Made by a program: the position numbers and the translations under genes. Below the pieces are notes generated by a model, which worked only from the letters and a program-made list of their open reading frames with translations, was not told where the DNA came from and searched no databases. A stretch of 64,000 nt of DNA from Pseudomonas sp. (lineage in GTDB: Bacteria; Pseudomonadota; Gammaproteobacteria; Pseudomonadales; Pseudomonadaceae), in the NCBI GenBank assembly GCA_030603065.1, contig JAUVYN010000005.1, forward strand, positions 24,343-88,342, in the 5' to 3' direction. Positions 28,774 through 39,190 of the stretch are shown here, piece by piece (position 1 is the first letter of the stretch; each line of letters starts with the position of its first letter).

Positions 28774-30153
28774 ATGACCCTTGAGAAACGCCTGCAGCCG
28801 GTAAGACCGCCGCTAGAAGGCTATTATTCCCGTGTAATGGCTTACCTCTGCGTGGCCTTTACCTTCATCGCCATGGCGATCGTGGACGGGATCACCGCGC
28901 TGAATGTCGGGGTGACGCTCTACGCACTGGCCTACCCACATCTGGTTCGGCTTGCCACGGAACGAATCAGCAGACTCGAAGGGCTGGGCGCACGGCTTGG
29001 ACTCCTCGCTCTGGACGGCCTGCACACCGGTGTTTTCATAACACTCGCCTCATTCAACATGGTGCCGAGCCTGGTGTTTATGATGCTGATCAGTTTTGCC
29101 AGCATCATCATTGGCGGCCCGCTCTATCTGCTTGCCGGCTGGCTGCTCAGCCTGATCGGGATCCTGGCGGCAATGGCTGTGGTGATGCCCGAGCCCCAGC
29201 TCTACAGCCCACCGCTGGTCGCCTTCGTCGCGATCCTCAGCGGTGCGGCCTTTACCGTTACCGTCGCATCTTTCGTTTACCGTCAGGGCCGCAGTCTCGA
29301 GCAGGCGCAGAAGGTCATCAGCGCCGAGCAGGAAAAAACCAGCCGACTGGCCAGCAACCTCGCCAAGTACCTTTCACCGCAGGTATGGGAATCGATTTTT
29401 TCCGGACAGCAAAGCGTCACTCTGGAAACCCGGCGCCGCAAGCTCACCGTGTTCTTTTCAGACATTCGGGGATTCACCGAGCTGGCAGAAGAAATGGAAG
29501 CCGAAGCTCTGACCGATCTGCTCAACAATTATCTGAACGAAATGGCGCGCATTGCGCTGCAACACGGCGGGACCATCGACAAGTTCATCGGTGATAGCGT
29601 GATGGTGTTCTTCGGCGACCCCGAAACCCGCGGCGCAAAGGAAGACGCTGAAGCGGCGGTCTCGATGGCCATCGCCATGCGCAAGCACATGAAGGTACTG
29701 CGGCAGCAATGGCGTAGCCAGGGCATCACCCGACCGCTGGAAATCCGCATGGGATTGAGTACCGGCTACTGCACCGTAGGAAATTTCGGCGCCGAAAACC
29801 GCATGGACTACACCATCATCGGCCGCGAGGTAAATCTTGCCAGCCGACTGGAGAGTGCCGCCGAGGCAGGGGAGATTCTGATTCCCCATGAGACCTACTC
29901 ACTTGTGAAGGATCTTGTGATGTGCCGCGACAAGGGACAGATCAGCGTCAAGGGCTTTTCAAGACCAGTGCAGATCTATCAGGTAGTAGGCCTGCGCCGC
30001 GACCTTGGCGCCGCGCCGAGCTTCGTCGAACACGAGGTGCCCGGCTTCTCGATGTACCTGGACACCAGCAGCATTCGCAACAACGACAAGGACGCCGTAG
30101 TCCGGGCGCTCGAACAGGCCGCCAGAAAGTTGCGCGACAAGGTCATCATTTGA
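28774..30153 (+). CDS. cyaB: Membrane adenylate cyclase (class III), CyaB
   Basis: This 459-residue enzyme makes cAMP from ATP. A MASE2-type N-terminus with about six membrane helices (to about residue 170) is linked by a short coiled region to a class III cyclase domain. Metal ligands are in FFSDIRGFTELAEE and FIGDSVMVFFGD, and transition-state Asn and Arg in IIGREVNLASRLES. In P. aeruginosa CyaB is the main cAMP source for Vfr and virulence control. The stop overlaps the convergent phosphoesterase gene by 8 bases. Confidence 0.93.
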   Translation: MTLEKRLQPVRPPLEGYYSRVMAYLCVAFTFIAMAIVDGITALNVGVTLYALAYPHLVRLATERISRLEGLGARLGLLALDGLHTGVFITLASFNMVPSLVFMMLISFASIIIGGPLYLLAGWLLSLIGILAAMAVVMPEPQLYSPPLVAFVAILSGAAFTVTVASFVYRQGRSLEQAQKVISAEQEKTSRLASNLAKYLSPQVWESIFSGQQSVTLETRRRKLTVFFSDIRGFTELAEEMEAEALTDLLNNYLNEMARIALQHGGTIDKFIGDSVMVFFGDPETRGAKEDAEAAVSMAIAMRKHMKVLRQQWRSQGITRPLEIRMGLSTGYCTVGNFGAENRMDYTIIGREVNLASRLESAAEAGEILIPHETYSLVKDLVMCRDKGQISVKGFSRPVQIYQVVGLRRDLGAAPSFVEHEVPGFSMYLDTSSIRNNDKDAVVRALEQAARKLRDKVII

Positions 30154-30982
30154 CCAGCTCCATCGGTACCTCTTCAGCAGGAGGTGCCGGAATCGGCATA
30201 CTGGTCACCGCGGCCTCGACGTCATTCCACTGATAAAGCTCGATCTGCCCATCCCAATGTTCGATCAGCGCAGTGCAGGACTCAACCCAATCGCCACAGT
30301 TGTGATAGGTCACACCGTTCACCTCGCGCACTTCCGCATGATGAATGTGGCCGCAGATCACGCCTTGATAGCCGCGCTTCACGCACTCGTGGGTCAGAGC
30401 ATCCTCGAAGTCGCCTATGTAACTGACTGCTTTCTTGACCCTGTGCTTTAGATAGGCTGACAGAGACCAGTAACCGTAGCCCAACCGGCTGCGCCAGTAG
30501 TTGAACCAGCGGTTCAACGTAAGGCTGAACTCGTAGGCGTGATCGCCGAGAAAGGCCAGCCATCTGTGACAACGGGTGATCACGTCGAACTGGTCCCCGT
30601 GCACCACCAGCAAGCGTCTCCCATCGGCAGTGACGTGCTCTACCTCATCGGTCAGACAGATGTTGCCCAGCAACAATCCGGAGTAGCGGCGCAGAAATTC
30701 GTCATGGTTGCCGGTGACGTAGGTAACCCGGGCACCCCGCTTGCTCATGGTGAGAATGCGCCTGACGACATTGGTGTGGGATTGCGGCCAGTACATTCCC
30801 TTGCGCAGTCGCCAGCCATCGATGATGTCGCCGACAAGATACAGATGATCGCATTCGTAGCGCTTCAGAAAGAGAGACAACTTCTCTGCCTGGCAACCCC
30901 TGGTACCCAGATGGAGATCGGAAATCCACACTGTGCGGACGCGCTGCTTGCCGGTTGGTTGAAGGAATTCTGCCTGGGTCAT
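30146..30982 (-). CDS. LpxH-like metallophosphoesterase
   Basis: A 278-residue calcineurin-type phosphoesterase with the full set of metal motifs: WISDLHLGT, LVGDIIDGW, TGNHDEFLRR, LVVHGDQFD and CGHIHHAEV. It is similar to UDP-2,3-diacylglucosamine pyrophosphatase paralogues of the LpxH2 type, longer than LpxH itself. A role in lipid A or other envelope phosphoesters is likely but not certain. The ATG at 30982 follows AGGGAGA. It is convergent with cyaB. Confidence 0.82.
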   Translation of the reverse strand: MTQAEFLQPTGKQRVRTVWISDLHLGTRGCQAEKLSLFLKRYECDHLYLVGDIIDGWRLRKGMYWPQSHTNVVRRILTMSKRGARVTYVTGNHDEFLRRYSGLLLGNICLTDEVEHVTADGRRLLVVHGDQFDVITRCHRWLAFLGDHAYEFSLTLNRWFNYWRSRLGYGYWSLSAYLKHRVKKAVSYIGDFEDALTHECVKRGYQGVICGHIHHAEVREVNGVTYHNCGDWVESCTALIEHWDGQIELYQWNDVEAAVTSMPIPAPPAEEVPMELVK

Positions 30983-31060
30983 GGGCGTTTCTCCCTGGGA
31001 AGTATGAATAGACCCTAGAGCAGCGGTGTGACGACGGGGTGACAGCGCCATGGCCATTAC

Positions 31061-31070
31061 ATGACGTCAT
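31061..31070. promoter_or_regulatory. Perfect 10-bp palindrome between lpxH-like gene and plpD
   Basis: ATGACGTCAT is an exact palindrome located centrally in the 176-base divergent intergenic region. A TACAAT sequence nearer plpD could be its -10. The palindrome could bind a dimeric regulator of one or both genes; no regulator can be named. Confidence 0.4.
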
Positions 31071-31158
31071 CATTTGCCAGCCTCGATTCGCCGCGAAACG
31101 GCGCAGCTCGTATACAATGCCCGATTGGCACCCCCGGTTCGCTTGTAGGCCCATTCTC

Positions 31159-33339
31159 ATGTTCAAACGCTTCGTTTTCTTGCTGCTGCTCACGCTGGCA
31201 CCCATTTCGGTGGCCGAAGAATTGCGAACCGGCCTGGTACTGTCCGGTGGCGGAGCGCGCGGTCTGGCACATATCGGCGTGCTGAAGCAGCTGGAAGAGC
31301 TGAACATCCCCATTCACGCCATTGCCGGGACCAGCTTCGGCGCTATTGTCGGCGGACTTTACGCCGCAGGCTACAGCGCTGATGAACTCGAACAGATCGC
31401 CTTGGAAATGGACTGGCAGACGGCCCTGAGCGACAGCCCGTTGCGAGAGGACATCCCGTTTCGCCGCAAGCAGGATGATCGAGACTTTCTGGTTAAACAG
31501 CGGTTGAGCTTCGACCGGGGCAGACCAAGCTTTCCGCTGGGACTACTGCAGGGCCAGAACCTTGGCCTGATACTCGAGACGCTGCTGGTACACACCAACG
31601 GGCTGGATGATTTCGACCGCCTACCCATCCCGTTCCGTGCAGTGGCTACCGACATCGCGACCGGGGAGGCAGTGGTCTTCGATCGCGGCCACCTCCCCCA
31701 GGCAATGCGTGCAAGCATGGCTCTGCCGGGCTTTTTCACTCCGGTGCCGATCGACGGAAGACTCATGGTAGACGGCGTCCTGTCGAAGAACCTGCCCGTG
31801 GACGTGGCGCGCAGCATGGGCGTTGACCGGGTGATTGTCGTGGACATCGCTACTCCGCTGAAATCCGCTCGGCAGCTCAAGACCATAGTCGACATAATGG
31901 ATCAGACCACCACGCTGCTGACCCGGCGCAATACCGAAGAACAACTGGCCACTCTCGGCCCGCAGGACTTGCTGATCCAGCCGGATCTGGGCGACATCGG
32001 CTTCAGCAGCTTTGCCGATGCAGCCGCGGCGATTGCCGCCGGCCAGCGCAGCCTGACCGAAACAGAAGCAGTGCAGGCCTTCGCTGCCTCGCCTCTGAGG
32101 ACCACCCCAGGCGGTAACCGAGCCTCCTACCGACCCCAGCGGCAGCCGATCATTCATGAGATACGGGTGGAGAACAGTGGAATAGTCGCGGACGAAATCG
32201 TACGCAACATGATCCGCCAACCAATCGGAGAACCACTGAACCTCGAGCGTCTGGAAACCGACATGGGGACCATCTACGGTACCGACTACTTCGCACGGGT
32301 GAACTACGAAATCGAATACGAGGATGACCGCAACATTCTTCTGGTGCGCACCACCGGCCGGCTCACCGGCACAGACTACCTGCGTTTCGGCCTGAACCTC
32401 GAAGACGATTTTCGCGGCGGGAGCCAGTTCAATATCGGGGCCAGCTTCCGGGTGAACGGTGTCAATCCACTGGGTGCCGAATGGCTTACCCGGGTGCAGC
32501 TTGGGCAGCACCAACTGGTCTATACGGAGTTCTACCAGCCGCTGGACTATGGCTCACGTTACTTCGTGGCACCGTTTCTGGACGCCGAATCACGCAATAT
32601 CGAGGTAATCGTCAATAACGACCCGGTGGTCGACTATCGTCAGTTGCGCTACGGTAGCGGTATCAACGTTGGCCGGCAGATCTCCAACAGCGGCGAGATT
32701 CGTTTCGGCATTTCCCGCTACTGGGGCGATGCCAAGGTGCGTGTGGGTGATCCCGAGTTGCCGTCCTTCAGTTTCCAGGAGGCCTTCTACACGCTCCAGA
32801 TCGACAGGGACACGCTAGACGATGTGAACTTTCCCCGTTCCGGTGATGAAGCACGTCTGCGCTGGCGTCAATCCGAACCCGACCTGGGCGCCGACTCGCG
32901 CTATCAGCAGGTGGAATTCCATGCCAACAAGGCGTTTTCCTTCGGGCTGAACAGTTGGCAACTGGGCGGCTTCCTCGGGCGCACCGACAGCAGCGTGAAT
33001 GTCGCCCAGAGCAGCTTCGTGCTGGGCGGGCCTGGACGCTTCTCGGGCTTCAGGCAGAACGCTCTGGCCGGGCAGAACTACAATCTCGCTCGCGTCGTGT
33101 ACTACCGCAGGCTTAACCCGGGGACTTTCGTGCCAATCAATATGCCGGTCTACCTCGGAGGCAGCTTCGAGTTCGGGCGGGTTTACAACCGCGAGGAAGA
33201 CGGCTTCGATACCGGCTATATCAGTGCTGGCAGCCTGCTGCTGGGCATGGATACCCTGCTTGGGCCGCTGTTCTTCGGCTTCGGCGCCAACCAGGAGGGC
33301 GAAAGCGCCCTGTACATGCGCCTGGGCCAGACGTTCTAA
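31159..33339 (+). CDS. plpD: Patatin-like phospholipase autotransporter (type Vd)
   Basis: A 726-residue secreted phospholipase A1. A signal peptide (1-19) precedes a patatin domain with oxyanion motif [10 protein letters not shown], nucleophile Ser59 in GTSFG and catalytic Asp in [15 protein letters not shown]-like domain follows (about 330-400, [15 protein letters not shown]), then an Omp85-type 16-strand barrel ending LYMRLGQTF, whose final Phe is typical for outer membrane barrels. The layout matches P. aeruginosa PlpD. The ATG at 31159 gives the signal peptide; the open frame extends upstream to 31039 without a credible start. Confidence 0.95.
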   Translation: MFKRFVFLLLLTLAPISVAEELRTGLVLSGGGARGLAHIGVLKQLEELNIPIHAIAGTSFGAIVGGLYAAGYSADELEQIALEMDWQTALSDSPLREDIPFRRKQDDRDFLVKQRLSFDRGRPSFPLGLLQGQNLGLILETLLVHTNGLDDFDRLPIPFRAVATDIATGEAVVFDRGHLPQAMRASMALPGFFTPVPIDGRLMVDGVLSKNLPVDVARSMGVDRVIVVDIATPLKSARQLKTIVDIMDQTTTLLTRRNTEEQLATLGPQDLLIQPDLGDIGFSSFADAAAAIAAGQRSLTETEAVQAFAASPLRTTPGGNRASYRPQRQPIIHEIRVENSGIVADEIVRNMIRQPIGEPLNLERLETDMGTIYGTDYFARVNYEIEYEDDRNILLVRTTGRLTGTDYLRFGLNLEDDFRGGSQFNIGASFRVNGVNPLGAEWLTRVQLGQHQLVYTEFYQPLDYGSRYFVAPFLDAESRNIEVIVNNDPVVDYRQLRYGSGINVGRQISNSGEIRFGISRYWGDAKVRVGDPELPSFSFQEAFYTLQIDRDTLDDVNFPRSGDEARLRWRQSEPDLGADSRYQQVEFHANKAFSFGLNSWQLGGFLGRTDSSVNVAQSSFVLGGPGRFSGFRQNALAGQNYNLARVVYYRRLNPGTFVPINMPVYLGGSFEFGRVYNREEDGFDTGYISAGSLLLGMDTLLGPLFFGFGANQEGESALYMRLGQTF

Positions 33340-35471
33340 CCAGCGATTTCGAGCAACAGGGCGGCGCGCACGCAGTGCAAGACGCCCTCCTCGACCGTAC
33401 CTTCGAGCTGTTCGGCGACCGCACGAACACCGGGCAGATCCTCCTCGGCATCGTTGAGGAACATGTCCTGAATCTGCTCCAGCTGCTCCTCCGGCAGATC
33501 CACCGCATGCTGCAGGGCAATCTGCCCTGCGGTGATCGCCTGTGCCAGACGCAGGTAAACCTGCTTTTCCGGCAATCCCCGCTGGCGCGCGATCTGCTCG
33601 GCACTCATGCCAGCCAGTGCCAGGGCATGTACTTCCTGCGCCCTCTGACGATCCTGGTCTGCCGCCGCCTCGGCCTGATCGCCCTGCTGCAGCACCGAGA
33701 GAAAGTCGGCACCATAGCGCTCCAGCTTGTGTGCGCCAATGCCGCTGACCATGCCCATCTCGCGAAGGCTGGCTGGGCGCTGGCGAAGCATGTCGACCAG
33801 CGTCGAGTCTGGAAAGATCACATAGGGCGGGACCCCGTGGGATTCGGCCAGCCGTTTGCGCAGCGCCCGCAGCGACTCCCACAGGGCCCGGTCGGATTCA
33901 GCAATCACCGGCTTGTCTGCATAACGCCCCGGGACCGGCGCCGAGCGTGCCACATCCTTGCGCAGCAGCAGCGTTTCCTCGCCACGCAACAGCGGGCGGC
34001 AGCTGTCGGTCAGGCGCAGGCTGCCGAAGCCATCCAGGTCGATCTCAACCAGATTACGCGCGATCAGCTGCCGAAAAACCGAGCGCCACTCCTGTTCGCC
34101 AAGGTGTTTGCCAATGCCGTAGGTGGACAGGTGCTGATGCCCCGCGGTGCGTATCTTTTCGTTGTCCCGGCCAAGCAGAATGTCGACCAGGTGCCCTACC
34201 CCGTAACGCTGTCCGCTACGGTAAACGGTGGACAGCGCCATGCGCGCCGCTTCACTGCCATCCCAGGTCGGCGCCGGATCGACACAGTTGTCGCAATGGC
34301 CGCAGGGCTCGGGCAGCTCATCGCCGAAATAGCCGAGCAATGCCTGACGGCGGCAAGTGGTCAGCTCACAGAGCGCTAGCATGGCGTCGAGCTTGTGCCG
34401 TTCGATACGCTTGTGCCGCTCGTCGCCCTCCGAGTTGGCCATGATCTGATTGAGCATCAGAACGTCCTGCAACCCGTACGCCATCCAGGCATCGGCGGCC
34501 AGGCCATCGCGACCTGCCCGACCGGTTTCCTGGTAATAGGCCTCGATGCTCTTGGGCAGATCCAGATGGGCTACGAAGCGCACGTTGGACTTGTCGATGC
34601 CCATGCCGAAGGCGATGGTTGCCACCATGATCAGCCCCTCTTCATTGAGGAATCGGCGCTGATTGCTGGCCCGCAGGTCGGTGGAGAGACCAGCGTGGTA
34701 AGGCAGGGCCGGAAAGCCCTGCTCGCTCAACCACTGGGCGGTATCCTCGACTTTCTTGCGTGACAGGCAATAGACGATGCCGGCGTTGCCTCGGTGGCGA
34801 CCGAGAAAACTCACCAGCTGCTGGCGTGGTCGATCCTTGGGCACGATGCGGTAGAAGATATTCGGTCGGTCGAACCCGGACACGAAACAGGCTGCCTGTT
34901 CGAGCTTCAACCGCTGGATGATTTCCTGGCGAGTGCGCTCATCGGCGGTCGCGGTCAGGGCAATACGCGGCACCCCCGGGAACAGCTCGGCGAGCTGACC
35001 GAGCTGCAGGTATTCCGGACGGAAGTCATGCCCCCACTGGGACACGCAGTGCGCTTCGTCGATGGCGAACAGGGCAATATTCAGCGTTTGCAGAAACTGC
35101 AGCGTGCGCGGCTTGAGCAGCCGCTCCGGCGCTAGGTAAAGAAAGTCCAGTTCGCCGTTGCGCAACTGGCTGGCAATAAGCCTCTGAGTGTGTTCGTCCA
35201 GGGTGGAATTGAGCGCCGCGGCCGAGAGGCCGAGCTCCTGCAACGTAGCCACCTGGTCATCCATCAGCGCGATCAGCGGCGACACCACCACGGCAACGCC
35301 CTGGCGCAGCAGGCCGGGGACCTGATAGCAGAGCGACTTGCCACCCCCGGTGGGCATCAGCACCAGGGCATCGCCACCCGCCGCGACCTGCTCGATGATG
35401 TCGGCTTGCTGGCCGCGGAATTCACCGTAGCCGAACACGTCCTTCAGTCGCTGCAACGCCTGCTCGCGCAT
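33336..35471 (-). CDS. recQ: ATP-dependent DNA helicase RecQ
   Basis: RecQ is a 3'-5' helicase of RecF-pathway recombination and fork repair. The 711 residues contain Walker [16 protein letters not shown], the DEAH box [19 protein letters not shown], helicase motifs to RAGRDG, the RQC zinc cysteines ([16 protein letters not shown]) and an HRDC domain (about 510-590). An extra C-terminal region of about 110 residues is found also in other Pseudomonas RecQ proteins. The ATG at 35471 is preceded by AAGGGGA. It converges with plpD; the stops overlap by 4 bases. Confidence 0.96.
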   Translation of the reverse strand: MREQALQRLKDVFGYGEFRGQQADIIEQVAAGGDALVLMPTGGGKSLCYQVPGLLRQGVAVVVSPLIALMDDQVATLQELGLSAAALNSTLDEHTQRLIASQLRNGELDFLYLAPERLLKPRTLQFLQTLNIALFAIDEAHCVSQWGHDFRPEYLQLGQLAELFPGVPRIALTATADERTRQEIIQRLKLEQAACFVSGFDRPNIFYRIVPKDRPRQQLVSFLGRHRGNAGIVYCLSRKKVEDTAQWLSEQGFPALPYHAGLSTDLRASNQRRFLNEEGLIMVATIAFGMGIDKSNVRFVAHLDLPKSIEAYYQETGRAGRDGLAADAWMAYGLQDVLMLNQIMANSEGDERHKRIERHKLDAMLALCELTTCRRQALLGYFGDELPEPCGHCDNCVDPAPTWDGSEAARMALSTVYRSGQRYGVGHLVDILLGRDNEKIRTAGHQHLSTYGIGKHLGEQEWRSVFRQLIARNLVEIDLDGFGSLRLTDSCRPLLRGEETLLLRKDVARSAPVPGRYADKPVIAESDRALWESLRALRKRLAESHGVPPYVIFPDSTLVDMLRQRPASLREMGMVSGIGAHKLERYGADFLSVLQQGDQAEAAADQDRQRAQEVHALALAGMSAEQIARQRGLPEKQVYLRLAQAITAGQIALQHAVDLPEEQLEQIQDMFLNDAEEDLPGVRAVAEQLEGTVEEGVLHCVRAALLLEIAG

Positions 35472-35579
35472 GTATCCCCTTCTGCCACGCACCCTGAGGG
35501 GCGCTGCCGATGAAAAACGCTGATTATAACAGCCCAGCCGGCCAGATATCTGAGCCACCTTCCGCAAAGCGGCAATGCT

Positions 35580-35609
35580 TTGGCAAATATTCCGGCCCTT
35601 GCGTACAAT
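35580..35609 (+). promoter_or_regulatory. Sigma-70 promoter of the yecA-like gene
   Basis: TTGGCA (35580-35585), an 18-base spacer and TACAAT (35604-35609) form a near-consensus promoter. The predicted start is about 20 bases before the ATG at 35637, leaving room for the GAGGTG ribosome binding site. The lapG and lapD genes follow in the same direction and may be read from it too. Confidence 0.7.
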
Positions 35610-35636
35610 GCATGATCATCAACCATGAGGTGCCAC

Positions 35637-36227
35637 ATGTCCTTTGCCGACCGTCTCGACCGCCTGCAGCAGTTCCTCGACGCCGACGACCTGCACGATG
35701 AAGCGCTCGACTTCCTCGCCGGCCACGGCTTCCTGACCGCCCTGTCGATCAGCCCAGTCGAGGTGGAAGAGGACGAGTGGATTGCCGAACTCTTCGCCGA
35801 AGAGCCAAACTACGCCGACGACGTCCAGAAACAGGAAATCGAAGCCACCCTGCGCGAACTCAAGGCACACATCGCCCGTGAGCTGGCCAGTGACGAAGAC
35901 CTCGAACCGCCGTGCGATCTGACCCTGGGCGACGAGCCGGATTATTCCGATCTGCGCAGCTGGTGTGTCGGTTTTCTGGAAGGCGTGTTTCTGCGTGAAG
36001 AAGCCTGGTTCTCGCACGAAGAAGAAGTGGTCAGTGAGCTGTTGCTGCCGATCATGGTCGGGTCCGGGCTGTTCGAGGACCAACCGGAATTCGCCGAGAT
36101 CGCCCAGGATCAGGACATGGTCGAGGACATGATGGAGCACATTCCCGAAGTGCTCACGCAGCTGTTTTTGCTGTTCCACGCGCCTGAAGACAAGCCACGG
36201 CCCGCTCTGCTCTCGCCGCGTAACTGA
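35637..36227 (+). CDS. YecA-like UPF0149 family protein
   Basis: A 196-residue strongly acidic protein of the UPF0149 family, which includes YgfB and YecA. Signature regions are GFLTALSISPV and RSWCVGFLEGVFLREEAWF. It lacks the C-terminal SEC-C zinc motif of YecA. Members have no settled function; YgfB affects gene expression in P. aeruginosa. The ATG at 35637 follows GAGGTG. It precedes lapG by 19 bases and may be co-transcribed. Confidence 0.82.
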   Translation: MSFADRLDRLQQFLDADDLHDEALDFLAGHGFLTALSISPVEVEEDEWIAELFAEEPNYADDVQKQEIEATLRELKAHIARELASDEDLEPPCDLTLGDEPDYSDLRSWCVGFLEGVFLREEAWFSHEEEVVSELLLPIMVGSGLFEDQPEFAEIAQDQDMVEDMMEHIPEVLTQLFLLFHAPEDKPRPALLSPRN

Positions 36228-36246
36228 CCCCAGCTGAGCCAGCCGC

Positions 36247-36915
36247 GTGATCGCCGCCAGTCGTCGCCTGTTGCACTGGCGGGCGGCAATCAGTCTGGCT
36301 GTCCTGCTGCCCGGTAGCCTCCAGGCGTCCGAGCACTTGGACTTTCAGAGGCTGTTCACCCGAGCAGCCGAACTTTATCGCATCGACTCACGCGCAGATG
36401 CGCGGCTGAAAGCCTGGCAGACGCTGATCGAAAGTCAGCGCCCGGCTACCACCCCTTCCCGGCTGGACGCGGTCAATCGATTTTTCAATCGCCAGCTTCG
36501 CTTCGACGACGACAAGTTGATCTGGGGCGAGCCAGACTACTGGGCCACCCCTATCGAGTCCCTGATCCAGGGCGCCGCCGACTGCGAAGACTTCGCCATT
36601 GCCAAATACTTGAGCTTGAAGGAGCTGGGCATCCCGCCGGAAAAGTTGCGGCTGACTTACGTTAAATCCATCGAACTCGATCAAGCTCACATGGTTCTCG
36701 CGTGGTATGCCACTCCCAGCGCCGAACCACTCATCCTGGACAACCTGATCGACGAGATACTTCCTGCCTCGAGACGCCCCGATCTTGTTCCGGTCTATAG
36801 CTTCAATACCCGCGGCCTCTGGCTTGCGGGCGGCGCTCAGCAGATAGGGTCGGCTCAGCGCCTGCCCCGCTGGCAGGATGTGCAGAATAAACTGAGGATC
36901 GAAGGATTCCGGTAA
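36247..36915 (+). CDS. lapG: LapG periplasmic cysteine protease
   Basis: LapG is the calcium-dependent transglutaminase-like protease that cuts the N-terminus of the large adhesin LapA and releases biofilm cells. The 222-residue protein has a signal peptide (about 1-27) and the catalytic triad Cys113 (GAADCEDFAIAKY), His148 (QAHMVLAWY) and Asp165 (LILDNLIDE). A GTG start at 36247 has only a weak ribosome binding site. It lies 28 bases before lapD, the c-di-GMP receptor that holds LapG inactive. No adhesin gene is in the window. Confidence 0.92.
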   Translation: MIAASRRLLHWRAAISLAVLLPGSLQASEHLDFQRLFTRAAELYRIDSRADARLKAWQTLIESQRPATTPSRLDAVNRFFNRQLRFDDDKLIWGEPDYWATPIESLIQGAADCEDFAIAKYLSLKELGIPPEKLRLTYVKSIELDQAHMVLAWYATPSAEPLILDNLIDEILPASRRPDLVPVYSFNTRGLWLAGGAQQIGSAQRLPRWQDVQNKLRIEGFR

Positions 36916-36943
36916 CGGACTCCAGCGAACAGGAGATTAGAGG

Positions 36944-38851
36944 ATGTCGTTGGTTAAACAGCTTGTTCTGGCAATGGGCCTGCTACTCGCGGCCGCGTTT
37001 GCTGGCAGCTACTGGATCAGCATGGATAGCTCTCGGGGCCAGATGCAGGCACAACTGGCAGCCCACGCCCAGGACGCGGCGACTGCACTAGGGTTGTCTC
37101 TCGCCCCCCATGTCGCCGATCCAGCAATGACCGAACTACTGGTTAACGCGATTTTCGACAGCGGTTATTTCTCGCGAATCGAGGTAGCGCTGATCGAGGA
37201 CGGCGGGCTCATTCTGCAGCGCGAGCGTACCCTAACTGGCTTGCGGGCCCCGCCCTGGTTTATCCGACTGGTTGATCTGCGTGCTCAGACCGGTCGTGCC
37301 GTGGTGATGCGCGGCTGGCAGCAGCACGCCGAGGTGCACGTAACCAGCCACCCGGGCTTTGCCCTGGACCGGCTGTGGCAGAGCGCGCTCGGCATGGCAG
37401 GATGGCTTGTGCTGTGCGGGGTGATTGGCATCCTGCTTGCCACCTGGCTGCTTCGCAGGCAGCTACGCCCGCTGCGCTCGCTTGCCGCCCAGGCATCCGC
37501 AGTGGGCAGGCGCGAATATCGCATTCAGAGCAACCTGCCAAGTACCGCCGAACTGCGGCCACTGGTGCTGGCAATGAACCAGATGGTCACCAGGGTCAAG
37601 CGCCTGATGGAAGCTGAAGCCAAGCGAACCGAAAGCTACCGACGCGAAGCCTATGAGGACCCCCTGACCGGCCTGCCGAATCGACTGGCCTTCGAGTATG
37701 CGATGAGTGCCGCGCTGACATCCGAACAGGAAGAGAGAGGCTTTGTGCTCGCCGCACGCCTGCCGGATCTGGCAGCCTTGAACCAGACTCAGAGTGCCGA
37801 ACGCGTCAACAGCTGGCTCCGCAAGCTTGGCGAGAACCTGCAGGAAATGCAGCGCCGGCAGCCGCGATGGCTGGCTGCTCGAGTGCGGGGTGGGGAGTTC
37901 ATGCTACTAGCCCCTTCCGCAAGTCTAGACGAGATGCGCGAGTGCGCTGAAAACCTTGCCCATGCACTCAACGAAACGCCCTTGCAACTCGGCATTGCGG
38001 CCTATCGAGAAGGCGAAGCGTCAAATCAGGCAATGCGCCGAATAGACCAGGCTATCGGTCAGTCACGTCGCGAACTGAACGTGATTACCCCAGGTATTGA
38101 GCTGACCTATAGCACGGCGCCCGAGAGATCCGCCGAGCAGTGGCAGGAGGACCTGAGCCGAGCGCTCAACGAGAACCGTTTGCTGGCACATTTCCAGCCA
38201 GCCATAGCTCAGGACCATCCTACCCCCCTGCACCACAAGCTTCTTGCACGGCTTGCGACCGACCAGGGTGAGCTTATCACCGCCGGGAGTCTGTTGCCCT
38301 GGATCACCCGTTTCGGACTCGGCACCCAATTCGATCTGTGCGTCTTGGACATGGCCTTGGCGCATTTGGGTCGGCAACCAGGGCACATTGCCATGAGCAT
38401 CACAGCCGAAACCCTGTTCTCGGATGCTGCACTGGATGCTCTGGCCCGGAAACTGGATGCGCACCGCGAGGCGGCTGCACGCCTGATTATTGAAGTCGAT
38501 GCACGTCAGTTGCTTGGTCACGAAGCGCTGGATGATCTGATCTGGCTGGTCAGGCCGTACGAAACTGAAGTCGCCCTGCAGCACTTTGGGCACAGTCTGA
38601 CGCTGATCGGTGACATCGCCTTGCTTGGCCTGGCCTATTTGAAAGTCGACAGCGCTTTTTTACGAGACCTGGACACCCTGCCTGGCAAACAAACCTACCT
38701 GAGGGTTCTGGTCGACGCGGCCAACACTGCAGAACTCCAGCTGATCGCCGAGCAAGTGCAAACTGAAGCTGAGCGGCAAGCCCTTCAAGCATTGGGGATC
38801 ACCGCCTGGCAGGGCTATGCGGTAAGCGAGCCAGGCGTCTGGAGCGGTTGA
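36944..38851 (+). CDS. lapD: LapD c-di-GMP receptor (degenerate GGDEF-EAL)
   Basis: LapD is an inner membrane inside-out switch. At high c-di-GMP its periplasmic domain binds LapG; at low c-di-GMP LapG is freed. The 635 residues comprise TM1 (about 5-24), a periplasmic LapD/MoxY-type domain, TM2 (about 145-167), HAMP, a degenerate GGDEF domain (RGGEF; DPLTGLPNRLAF retained) and a degenerate EAL domain in which the catalytic EAL is replaced (HHKLLARL). Such loss of activity with retained binding is what LapD shows. Follows lapG. Confidence 0.94.
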   Translation: MSLVKQLVLAMGLLLAAAFAGSYWISMDSSRGQMQAQLAAHAQDAATALGLSLAPHVADPAMTELLVNAIFDSGYFSRIEVALIEDGGLILQRERTLTGLRAPPWFIRLVDLRAQTGRAVVMRGWQQHAEVHVTSHPGFALDRLWQSALGMAGWLVLCGVIGILLATWLLRRQLRPLRSLAAQASAVGRREYRIQSNLPSTAELRPLVLAMNQMVTRVKRLMEAEAKRTESYRREAYEDPLTGLPNRLAFEYAMSAALTSEQEERGFVLAARLPDLAALNQTQSAERVNSWLRKLGENLQEMQRRQPRWLAARVRGGEFMLLAPSASLDEMRECAENLAHALNETPLQLGIAAYREGEASNQAMRRIDQAIGQSRRELNVITPGIELTYSTAPERSAEQWQEDLSRALNENRLLAHFQPAIAQDHPTPLHHKLLARLATDQGELITAGSLLPWITRFGLGTQFDLCVLDMALAHLGRQPGHIAMSITAETLFSDAALDALARKLDAHREAAARLIIEVDARQLLGHEALDDLIWLVRPYETEVALQHFGHSLTLIGDIALLGLAYLKVDSAFLRDLDTLPGKQTYLRVLVDAANTAELQLIAEQVQTEAERQALQALGITAWQGYAVSEPGVWSG

Positions 38852-38854
38852 CGG

Positions 38855-39190
38855 CTACCAGCCAAGCGGAAAACCCGCCATGCGCCAGCAGTCGCTGGCG
38901 TCTACTGCCATATGAATCAGCAGTCCGAGCCCTACCAGTCGTGTGGGAGAAAAGAGTGACATCACCAGATACACGCTGATTGCCGTGTAACTGTGCAATG
39001 GATGAAAGCCGATCGAGCAGCGGTCCGGCGAAAAGATCGGATCGGCAACCAGATGATCCAGATCGACCAGCATGGTCGCCAGCATGATCAGCCATGCCTT
39101 CTTCCAATACGAGCGGAAGAACAGCCATGCGACCGCCAGCGGTACCAGCGCATGCAGGGCCAGATGAATCAGAGTACTCAGGCTCAGCAT
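38855..39190 (-). CDS. DUF6122-like small membrane protein
   Basis: A 111-residue protein with about four membrane helices. Conserved polar motifs are MLVDLDHLVADPI and HPLHSYTAI, the arrangement of a small family related to membrane-bound metal-dependent hydrolases of the YdjM type; the His and Asp residues could bind metal. Substrate and function are unknown. Its ATG overlaps the stop of the DsbA-like gene by one base, so it is probably expressed with it. It converges with lapD and the stops are 3 bases apart. Confidence 0.75.
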   Translation of the reverse strand: MLSLSTLIHLALHALVPLAVAWLFFRSYWKKAWLIMLATMLVDLDHLVADPIFSPDRCSIGFHPLHSYTAISVYLVMSLFSPTRLVGLGLLIHMAVDASDCWRMAGFPLGW

